From Bacteroidales bacterium (GTDB lineage Bacteria > Bacteroidota > Bacteroidia > Bacteroidales > Paludibacteraceae), in NCBI GenBank assembly GCA_900766775.1, contig CAAFXN010000007.1:1-5538 (forward strand): DNA of 5,538 bases. The letters are read 5' to 3'. Every line of letters begins with the position of its first letter. The stretch's first letter is position 1. Made by a program: the position numbers and the translations under genes. The notes below the pieces were generated by a model. It was not told the DNA's origin. It ran no database searches and saw nothing but the letters and a program-made list of their open reading frames with translations. Shown piece after piece: positions 1 to 4,412 of this stretch.

Positions 1-173
1 ATGATTGGTCTCTGAAGCAGAGAGACCGCTGGTGCTGTCCGACCGCTTCGCTGAAAGACCGCCTTCGGCTGTCCGAGCGTTTCACTGTCTGACCGCTACT
101 TGATAGTATATCAGTCTTTCAGCGCGAAGCGCGGTCTTTCAACAAAGTGGTCGGACAGTCGTCAGACGGTCTT
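1..173. repeat. Intergenic mosaic of inverted and direct repeats downstream of chrA
   Basis: This stretch has no gene. A 28-nt inverted repeat has arms at 35-62 and 131-158, matching at 25 of 28 positions. The motif CTGTCCGACCGCT recurs as direct copies or variants at 35-47, 69-80 and 85-97 and inverted at 149-158. GTCTTTCA-type motifs recur at 114-121, 133-142 and 168-177, and the last of these reaches into the chrA stop codon. Mini-hairpins with three-base loops are at 10-22 (CTCTG-AAG-CAGAG), 101-113 (TGATA-GTA-TATCA) and 122-132 (GCGC-GAA-GCGC). All of this is read directly; the function is unknown. It could act as a 3' RNA structure or be a non-autonomous mobile repeat. It is not a classical terminator, because no U-run follows a stem in the minus direction. 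Confidence 0.75.
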
Positions 174-758
174 TCAATAAACAAGATAGCCCGCGATGCC
201 TGCTAAGACGATGAGCAGGATAGGGTGGGAGAGAGTAGAGATGAGTTTCTTTGCTCCTTTGTTCTTCATCGGCTTGGTCAATTCGGGGAGGATGGTGAGG
301 AGGAAGACTACGGCGAAGAAGAGCCAACTCTTCCAGTCGATGAAGGAGTCGGGGGTGATGAGGAGCAGCGCTGCGGCGGCAATCAGTCCGATGACCGCAA
401 AGCGGAGCATGCGGAGCGTGTTTTGGAAATACGGATTGGTGCGGAAGCGCGTGCTGAGGAAGAAATAGAGTCGGCAGATGGAGAGCATGATGATAAGGCT
501 CGGGAGGATGATGGCGAAGGTGGCGAGCAGGCTGCCCCAGACGCTGCCCGTGGCGGTATAACCCACGTAGGTGGCGCAGTTGATACCGATAGGTCCGGGC
601 GTTACCTGACTGATAGCCACTATATCCACGAACTCCGACTGCGACATCCACGCATTCGTCTCCACCTCGTGCTGGATAAGCGACAAGATGGCCAAGCCTC
701 CCCCGAACCCAAAGAGCCCGATTTTGAAGAAACTGAGAAAGAGTTGAAGGTAAAGCAT
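174..758 (-). CDS. chrA: Chromate transporter family (ChrA) short-chain subunit, downstream partner
   Basis: This is a 194-residue, very hydrophobic inner-membrane protein of the ChrA (CHR) family. The family hallmarks are visible: an N-terminal amphipathic start followed by FGFGGGLAIL (residues 16-25), the QVTPGP motif (51-56) and several membrane segments, about 78-100, 118-135, 144-158 and 179-194. The length fits the half-size subunits, which occur as adjacent pairs and are thought to work as a heteromer. Named members export chromate; in gut-type anaerobes the real substrate, possibly another oxyanion, is uncertain. The ATG fits the family's usual N-terminus (LYLQLFLSFFKIG). Its partner is upstream at 970-1509, but 211 bases of repeats separate them instead of the usual close spacing. 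The leader directly before the ATG is the 10/20-bp module array, so no ordinary ribosome-binding site is seen. The TGA stop lies inside a TGAAAGACCG repeat motif. Confidence 0.95.
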   Translation of the reverse strand: MLYLQLFLSFFKIGLFGFGGGLAILSLIQHEVETNAWMSQSEFVDIVAISQVTPGPIGINCATYVGYTATGSVWGSLLATFAIILPSLIIMLSICRLYFFLSTRFRTNPYFQNTLRMLRFAVIGLIAAAALLLITPDSFIDWKSWLFFAVVFLLTILPELTKPMKNKGAKKLISTLSHPILLIVLAGIAGYLVY

Positions 759-764
759 GATGAA

Positions 765-902
765 ACTTCGTGTTTGAAACTTCGTGTAATAAACTTCGCT
801 TCGCTCCGTGTAACAAACTTCGTGTAATAAACTGCGTGTATTTAACTTCGCTCCGCTTCGTGTAGGTAACTTCGTGTATTAAACTCCGCTTCGCTTCGTG
901 TA
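765..902. repeat. Regular array of 10-bp and 20-bp modules with constant 4-nt spacers (copy 1)
   Basis: Eight modules are seen. Short ones (consensus ACTTCGTGTA on the plus strand) are at 765-774, 779-788, 817-826, 831-840 and 869-878. Long ones of exactly 20 bp, such as ACTCCGCTTCGCTTCGTGTA, are at 793-812, 845-864 and 883-902. Every spacer is 4 nt and A/T-rich (TGAA, ATAA, ACAA, ATAA, TTTA, GGTA, TTAA). The periods are therefore 14 or 24 bp. The array starts 6 nt upstream of the chrA start codon and would be transcribed as its leader. The last long module supplies the left inverted-repeat arm of the hairpin element at 894-991. The pattern is direct; any role in translation or RNA binding is inference. 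Confidence 0.9.
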
Positions 903-991
903 CAGCCCCGCAGGGGCTTTCCTACATTTACTTTCTTACAGCCCGAAGGGCTTCCCTACACGAAGTTTTTTACAGCCTCGAAGAGGCTTTC
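894..991. repeat. 98-bp three-hairpin element, copy 1, overlapping the 3' end of chrA
   Basis: Perfect 9-bp inverted arms (CTTCGTGTA at 894-902, TACACGAAG at 957-965) enclose two mini-hairpins: AGCCCC-GCA-GGGGCT at 904-918 and AGCCC-GAA-GGGCT at 940-952. A third, AGCCTC-GAA-GAGGCT at 974-988, follows outside the arms. The element matches the copy at 2378-2475 in length, order and nearly all bases. Its right end lies inside the chrA gene at 970-1509 and supplies that gene's final codons and TAA stop. It resembles a small non-autonomous palindromic element (REP or MITE-like), but no known family is recognised. Confidence 0.85.
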
Positions 992-1509
992 ATATACGTA
1001 TATCCTATCGTTGCCACGATGGTGATGAAGATGACCCATACGGGGCTGAGACCTGCGAGCCAGATGAGCAGCGCGGCGGCGATGGGGATGAGGGCGGTGA
1101 GCCACGTTATCTTCGCCGTGCGCGCCATCTTCAATAGTGGCGCGGCAATAAGCGCCACCACGGCAGGGCGCACACCTTTGAACACCGCTTCCACAGCAGG
1201 CTGGTCTTTGTAGTCTTGAAACACCATTGCGATAGCCAAGATAATCAAAAAAGAAGGGATAACCGCCCCAAGAACCGCCCCGAGCACACCCCTCCATCCG
1301 CCGCAACGCCAGCCGATGAAGATAGCGGAATTGACCGCGATAATCCCGGGCGCCGCTTGCGCGAGAGCAATCATGTTCAGGAACTCTTCCTCGTCTATCC
1401 AATGCTTACGCTCCACTATCTCCCGTTGGATAAGCGGTATCATGGCATACCCTCCGCCGAGGGTGAAAGTGCCGATTTTGAGAAAGACCCAAAAGAGTTG
1501 AAGGAACAT
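970..1509 (-). CDS. chrA: Chromate transporter family (ChrA) short-chain subunit, upstream partner
   Basis: This is a 179-residue integral membrane protein of the ChrA family and the first of the two half-size subunits. It shows the hallmark TFTLGGGYAMIPLI (residues 14-27), the conserved QAAPG (51-55), and hydrophobic segments at about 74-96, 115-128, 136-152 and 155-172. The start MFLQLFWVFLKIG is the usual family N-terminus, so the ATG at 1507-1509 is preferred. The last residues, KASSRL and the TAA stop, are encoded by the mini-hairpin of a dispersed repeat (974-988), so the native C-terminus has probably been replaced or extended. It follows udk by 109 bases that are filled by a large inverted repeat. 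Together with the subunit at 174-758 it probably makes a single oxyanion transporter; chromate itself is the family name, not something the sequence proves. Confidence 0.95.
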   Translation of the reverse strand: MFLQLFWVFLKIGTFTLGGGYAMIPLIQREIVERKHWIDEEEFLNMIALAQAAPGIIAVNSAIFIGWRCGGWRGVLGAVLGAVIPSFLIILAIAMVFQDYKDQPAVEAVFKGVRPAVVALIAAPLLKMARTAKITWLTALIPIAAALLIWLAGLSPVWVIFITIVATIGYTYMKASSRL

Positions 1510-1519
1510 AGGCTTTGTT

Positions 1520-1615
1520 CTCGCTACGCGAGGTAATAAGTAATCCGCCCTTCGGGCTGTAATAAGTAATATGCGTAGTAAATATTACCTATTACTTATT
1601 ACCTCGCGCAGCGAG
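1520..1615. repeat. 25-bp inverted repeat between udk and chrA
   Basis: Arms at 1520-1544 and 1591-1615 are reverse complements at 24 of 25 positions. Each arm has its own three-base-loop hairpin, CTCGC-TAC-GCGAG (1520-1532) and CTCGC-GCA-GCGAG (1603-1615), plus the motif GGTAATAAGTAAT. Inside lie another hairpin, GCCC-TTC-GGGC (1547-1557), and a further GTAATAAGTAAT copy (1559-1570). In an mRNA the whole unit could fold into a long stem just after the udk stop and 10 nt before the chrA start codon. It has no U-run, so it is not a canonical terminator. It may be a mobile palindromic element or a processing or stability structure. Confidence 0.85.
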
Positions 1616-1618
1616 TAT

Positions 1619-2233
1619 CTACTTGTCCGTGAGTTGCTGTTTGATAAACTTGACGAGCATGTTGATTGCGGCGTTGTTGTGTCCGCCTTGTGGGATAATC
1701 ACATCGGCGTAGCGTTTGCAGGGCTCGATGAACTGCTCGTGCATAGGTTTGAGCACGCGCTCATAGCGTTCCATCACAGCGGCGACGGTGCGTCCGCGCT
1801 CCACGATGTCGCGCTGCACAACACGGATAAGGCGGTCGTCGGCATCGGCATCCACAAAGATTTTCAAGTCCATCTGTTGGCGCAGTTTCTTGTCGCTCAG
1901 AGCCATGATACCCTCAATAACGATAATCTCGCGCGGTTCAATATGGATGGTCTCCGGCTGGCGGGTGCAGGTCAGGTAGTCGTAGATAGGTTGCTCTATC
2001 GCCTCGCCGTCTTTGAGTTGTGCTATCTGCTTGGCGAGCAGGTGCCAGTCGAAGGCATCGGGGTGGTCGAAGTTGATGTTCTGCCGTTCTTCCACGGGCA
2101 CATGGCTGGAGTCCTTATAATAGGAATCCTGCGGAATAACCACTACTTCGCCTTTGGGCAGACGTTCAATGAGTTTCTTTACCACCGTTGTTTTACCCGA
2201 GCCGGTGCCGCCCGCAATACCGATGATGAACAT
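1619..2233 (-). CDS. udk: Uridine kinase
   Basis: This 204-residue cytoplasmic P-loop kinase phosphorylates uridine and cytidine to UMP and CMP in pyrimidine salvage. The motifs, in order, are a Walker A loop (GGTGSGKT, residues 8-15), QDSYYKD (35-41), NFDHPDAFD (54-62) for nucleoside binding, PIYDY (82-86), VIEGI (105-109), the lid region RDIVERGR (141-148) and the closing FIEPCKRYADVIIPQGG (168-184). The length is normal for the family. The frame stays open 25 codons further upstream to another ATG, but those codons are only translated repeat modules. The ATG at 2231-2233, giving MFIIGIAGG, is the family start. It lies between phoH and the chrA pair in the same direction. The leader is the 10/20-bp module array and shows no recognisable promoter of its own, so expression probably depends on read-through from upstream. 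Confidence 0.97.
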   Translation of the reverse strand: MFIIGIAGGTGSGKTTVVKKLIERLPKGEVVVIPQDSYYKDSSHVPVEERQNINFDHPDAFDWHLLAKQIAQLKDGEAIEQPIYDYLTCTRQPETIHIEPREIIVIEGIMALSDKKLRQQMDLKIFVDADADDRLIRVVQRDIVERGRTVAAVMERYERVLKPMHEQFIEPCKRYADVIIPQGGHNNAAINMLVKFIKQQLTDK

Positions 2234-2242
2234 AATATTGTA

Positions 2243-2328
2243 ACTTCGTGTTAGTAACTTCGTGTTTTCAACTCCGCTTCGCTCCGTGTAGGAAACTTCG
2301 TGTAACAAACTCCGCTTCGCCCCGTGTA
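2243..2328. repeat. Regular array of 10-bp and 20-bp modules with constant 4-nt spacers (copy 2)
   Basis: Five modules lie directly upstream of the udk start codon. Short ones are at 2243-2252, 2257-2266 and 2295-2304. Twenty-base ones are at 2271-2290 and 2309-2328 (ACTCCGCTTCGCCCCGTGTA). All spacers are 4 nt (AGTA, TTCA, GGAA, ACAA). The format is the same as in the chrA leader at 765-902, with the same orientation relative to the downstream gene. The exact spacer length, kept while spacer bases vary, argues that spacing or phasing is selected or set by the copying mechanism. Confidence 0.9.
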
Positions 2329-2333
2329 AGTTT

Positions 2334-2376
2334 CCCCCTCCCTTTGTAGGGAGGGCAGGGGTGGGTCCCCTCTTTC
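2334..2376. repeat. GC-rich hairpin insert between module array and 98-bp element
   Basis: CCCTCCC (2336-2342) pairs with GGGAGGG (2349-2355) around the loop TTTGTA, followed by further G-rich sequence to about 2370. It separates the array and the hairpin element, which directly abut at the other locus (883-902). It therefore looks like an additional inserted repeat. The G-runs could also affect local structure. No T-run follows, so a terminator role is not supported. Confidence 0.6.
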
Positions 2377-2377
2377 A

Positions 2378-2475
2378 CTTCGTGTACAGCCCGTAGGGCT
2401 TTGTTACATTTACTTTCTTACAGCCCCATAGGGGCTTTCCTACACGAAGTTCTTTACAGCCTCGAAGAGGCTTTC
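2378..2475. repeat. 98-bp three-hairpin element, copy 2, at the phoH stop codon
   Basis: Inverted arms ACTTCGTGTA (2377-2386) and TACACGAAGT (2441-2450) are perfect over 10 bp. Hairpins are AGCCC-GTA-GGGCT (2388-2400), AGCCCC-ATA-GGGGCT (2422-2436) and AGCCTC-GAA-GAGGCT (2458-2472). Compared with copy 1 the stem lengths of the first two are swapped (5 and 6 bp), so total length is the same. Both arms of each changed stem remain complementary, which is compensatory variation and suggests that the hairpin is maintained. The element begins at the phoH stop codon. Confidence 0.85.
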
Positions 2476-3437
2476 TAACCCCCGACTTCGTTTACCCCGA
2501 CCTGTCGGGGTCGGGGTGTGTACGCTTCTACGATTTGTTTCACGAGGGGGTGCCTTACGATGTCCTTTTGGTTAAATTCAACGATGGCGATGCCGCGAAT
2601 GTCTTGCAGCCGCTCGATGGCATCGCGCAGTCCTGACTTCTGCGCAGCGGGCAGGTCTATCTGCGTGAGGTCGCCCGTGATAATCATCTTGCCGTTGATG
2701 CCGAGCCGCGTGAGAAACATCTTGAGTTGCGCCGTGGTGGTGTTCTGCGCCTCGTCCAAGATAACGATAGCGTCTGCAAGGGTGCGTCCGCGCATGAAAG
2801 CGAGCGGCGCAATCTGTATCACCCCGCGGTCGAGGTATTCGTTGAGTTTGGCGGGCGGAATCATGTCTTGCAGCGCGTCGTAGAGAGGTTGCAGATACGG
2901 GTCTATCTTCTCTTTCATATCCCCCGGCAGAAAACCGAGTTTCTCGCCGGCTTCCACGGCGGGGCGCGAGAGGATGATTTTCTTTATCTCTCTGTTTTTC
3001 AGTGCGCGCACCGCGAGTGCGATGGCGGTGTAGGTCTTCCCGCTACCGGCGGGACCGATGGCAAAGAGCAGGTCGTTGTCCTCATACGCCTCCACCAGCC
3101 GTTGCTGGTTGGTGCTGCGGGCTACAATCGACTTGCCGTTCACACCATGGAGGATGAGGTGGTCATGGAGGGTCTCTTGCGGCTGCTCGCCATGAAGCAG
3201 TTGCAGGATAATAGGCTCGGACAGGGTGTTGTTCTTGATACAGAACTGCTCGCAGCGGCGCAGACTATGCTCAAAACGCGCGATGGCGTCCTCCGCGCCA
3301 GTTACCTTCACTTGGTAGCCGCGCGCCACCACCCGCACATTCGGGTGCTGGTTCTTCAGACACAGGATATTCTGGTTGTTCACACCATAGAATGTAGCAG
3401 TGTCCAGCGTATCATTGAGGGTTATAATTGACTCCAT
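2475..3437 (-). CDS. phoH: PhoH family protein (P-loop ATPase)
   Basis: This 320-residue cytoplasmic ATPase belongs to the PhoH family, whose members are linked to RNA metabolism and phosphate or stress responses; the exact activity is unsettled. The N-terminal part (about 1-60) has a KH-like look. The ATPase core has Walker A GPAGSGKT (128-135), the SRPAVEAGEKLGFLPGD signature (157-173), FMRGRTL (214-220), Walker B IVILDEAQN (224-232), ITGDLTQIDLP (253-263) and the family's closing segment up to IVEAY (302-306). The ATG at 3435-3437 gives MESIITLND and a normal length; the upstream in-frame ATG at 3470 would only read through the end of the preceding gene. It overlaps that gene by 16 bases, so translation is probably coupled. 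The tail PRPRQVGVNEVGG (308-320) is coded by a palindromic repeat (2494-2511) and is not typical of the family. Confidence 0.97.
   Translation of the reverse strand: MESIITLNDTLDTATFYGVNNQNILCLKNQHPNVRVVARGYQVKVTGAEDAIARFEHSLRRCEQFCIKNNTLSEPIILQLLHGEQPQETLHDHLILHGVNGKSIVARSTNQQRLVEAYEDNDLLFAIGPAGSGKTYTAIALAVRALKNREIKKIILSRPAVEAGEKLGFLPGDMKEKIDPYLQPLYDALQDMIPPAKLNEYLDRGVIQIAPLAFMRGRTLADAIVILDEAQNTTTAQLKMFLTRLGINGKMIITGDLTQIDLPAAQKSGLRDAIERLQDIRGIAIVEFNQKDIVRHPLVKQIVEAYTPRPRQVGVNEVGG
2494..2511. repeat. Perfect palindrome ACCCCGACCTGTCGGGGT inside the phoH 3' end
   Basis: Eight complementary base pairs flank a two-base centre. The palindrome is in frame and codes for part of the PhoH tail. A six-pair relative, CCCGAC-TT-GTCGGG, stands in the intergenic region at 4209-4222, so the same palindrome type occurs both inside and outside genes. 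Confidence 0.75.
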
Positions 3438-3967
3438 TGGGGGATATCGGTTAGAAATTCTTTGGAGCAAGGAGCCATGAACAAAGAACCATGACTTATT
3501 ACCTCCGTCTCTGAACTATTGAGTCTTTGTTCTCGGTTCTTGGTTCCTAGTTCCAAAAAACTATTTTGTCTTTGTTCTTGGTTCCTTGTTCTTGGTTCTA
3601 CTCTCACCACTATCGTCTCGGGTCCGTTGTGGAGGAAGAGGTAGGGGACTCGGAGTTTGCGGTTGTAGGTAATCGCTTGGTCGAGGGTGCGTTGCGTGAT
3701 GGCGACATGCTCTGCCTTGCATTCGATGAGCACCTGCGGGCGCAACTGCTCGTCATACACCACTGCGTCGCAGCGTTTCTTCGCGTCGCCCAACGCAATG
3801 GAGACCTCCACGCCGATACGCCCCGATGGATAACCGTAATCCGACACCAAACGATGGAGGAAATGCTGGCGCACCCACTCTTCCGGCGTCAAACGCACCC
3901 ACCTACGCCGCCACGCGCAAAACACACACTGCTTGCCGTTGATATCTTTTACATTGAGTCTCTCCAC
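3422..3967 (-). CDS. HsdR N-terminal-domain-like protein (PD-(D/E)XK nuclease fold) with in-frame repeat insertion
   Basis: This 181-residue cytoplasmic protein resembles the small stand-alone Bacteroidetes proteins that carry the N-terminal domain of type I restriction subunit R. Visible landmarks are WVRLTPEEWVRQHF (23-36), GYPSGRIGVEVSIAL (45-59), then D67 (KRCDAVVY) and E82-C-K84 (LIECKA), which match the catalytic pattern of a PD-(D/E)XK fold, and VPYLFLHNG (107-115). From memory, relatives end soon after this with a FL-x-DIP motif. Here FLTDIP (171-176) comes only after about 44 extra residues (126-169) coded by repeats. The GTG at 3965-3967 is chosen because a good promoter lies just upstream and AAGG stands 9 nt before it; the in-frame ATG at 4063 lies upstream of that promoter. 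No HsdM or HsdS gene is present, so this is not a full restriction system. Its biological role is unknown. Confidence 0.82.
   Translation of the reverse strand: MERLNVKDINGKQCVFCAWRRRWVRLTPEEWVRQHFLHRLVSDYGYPSGRIGVEVSIALGDAKKRCDAVVYDEQLRPQVLIECKAEHVAITQRTLDQAITYNRKLRVPYLFLHNGPETIVVRVEPRTRNQEQRQNSFLELGTKNREQRLNSSETEVISHGSLFMAPCSKEFLTDIPQWSQL
3461..3593. repeat. In-frame repeat insertion with a 45-bp tandem period
   Basis: Two 45-bp units (3548-3592 and 3503-3547) match at 27 of 33 positions over their first 33 bases in the minus direction. They code for the related peptides RTRNQEQRQNS and GTKNREQRLNS. The rest (3461-3502) has ACTTATTACCT (3494-3504), which is also found in the intergenic inverted repeat at 1594-1604, and rearranged GGTTC/TTTGTTC words. 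The low-complexity AAC/CAA/GAA composition differs from the flanking gene, which supports an inserted element. Confidence 0.75.
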
Positions 3968-3988
3968 AACCGTACACCTTATCGCCGA

Positions 3989-4020
3989 CAAAATTACTGC
4001 TTTTTTCTGATATATGCAAA
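3989..4020 (-). promoter_or_regulatory. Bacteroidetes-type promoter (TTTG-20-TAATTTTG)
   Basis: On the minus strand, TTTG (4017-4020) and TAATTTTG (3989-3996) match the Bacteroidetes sigma-factor consensus TTTG-N19-21-TAnnTTTG exactly, with a 20-nt spacer. Transcription would begin near 3980-3984 and give a leader of about 15 bases before the GTG at 3967. It probably drives the HsdR-N-like gene and phoH, and possibly udk and the chrA pair, which show no clear promoter of their own. Confidence 0.7.
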
Positions 4021-4032
4021 TTATTATGCATA
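4013..4032. promoter_or_regulatory. Possible operator: TATGCA-N8-TGCATA over the -33 element
   Basis: Six-base inverted arms TATGCA (4013-4018) and TGCATA (4027-4032) enclose eight bases, and the site covers the -33 TTTG of the promoter. The position suits a repressor site, but the arms are short and AT-rich, so chance is a real alternative. Two direct TGCAATTTA copies 12 bp apart (4085-4093, 4097-4105) lie further upstream. Confidence 0.25.
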
Positions 4033-4063
4033 CAAACAGACTTTTCATAAACAAAAATAACAA

Positions 4064-4412
4064 ACTGTACAGTCTATCAGCAAATGCAATTTATGGTGCA
4101 ATTTAGTCAAATTTTTAGAAGGAGCAAAATGTAGGTGTGTCAAAGTTCAATTCTACACATCCTTTCTGCCACGAGGGGTATGTATCCGCAATGTTAGCCG
4201 AGATTTATCCCGACTTGTCGGGGCGGGGCCGCCGCTCATTACCGGTGAAAACCCGGGCGAGAATCTGGACCTTCCCGAAGGACTGCCAGTGGGGGAGATG
4301 CCATGATTCCGCTATTGATATGCTTGCTGGCATACCTGCTATGCAAAAGACTACAAACAAAGACGGAAACAAAGCAATAAGGTCTGTTGACAACCCCCAA
4401 TCCTCTATCTCG
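4064..4412. other. Intergenic stretch without a confident gene
   Basis: From about 4064 to 4135 it is AT-rich, with a TGCAATTTA 12-bp direct repeat. From about 4165 it becomes GC-rich and holds the palindrome CCCGAC-TT-GTCGGG (4209-4222). On the plus strand one frame is open from at least 4082 to a TGA at 4304-4306 but has no ATG or GTG start. It ends in the protein-like GENPGENLDLPEGLPVGEMP. An overlapping ATGA begins a 25-codon ORF (4303-4380) that would encode a small membrane peptide (MIPLLICLLAYLLCKRLQ, then a polar tail). Possible explanations are chance, a gene remnant or a real small gene. No RNA gene, riboswitch or U-tailed terminator is recognised. Confidence 0.5.

Noticed and set aside
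225..827. Long plus-strand ORF opposite the last chrA
   Set aside because: It is the antisense of a clear membrane-protein gene and its translation is low-complexity acidic sequence with no family motif.
2234..2308. N-terminal extension of uridine kinase to an upstream ATG
   Set aside because: The extra 25 codons are translated array modules; the family start is MFIIGIAGG at 2233.
765..2328. Module arrays as CRISPR arrays
   Set aside because: Repeats are 10 or 20 bp and spacers only 4 nt, far from the 23-50 bp repeats and about 30-bp spacers of CRISPR, and no cas gene is present.
2458..2472. Rho-independent terminator after phoH
   Set aside because: The stem is only 6 bp and is followed by GTAAAG in the minus direction, not a U-run; it is better seen as part of the repeat element.
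3422..3967. Type I restriction-modification system
   Set aside because: Only an HsdR N-terminal-like domain is present; there is no helicase part, HsdM or HsdS in the window.
3968..4063. N-terminal hydrophobic extension of the HsdR-N-like protein
   Set aside because: It contains the promoter and does not resemble the family; the apparent hydrophobicity comes from AT-rich DNA.
4240..4300. Cobalamin-type riboswitch suggested by CCGGTGAAAACCCGGGCG and GCCAGTG
   Set aside because: Most of the conserved core and the expected surrounding helices are absent, and no cobalamin-related gene lies downstream.
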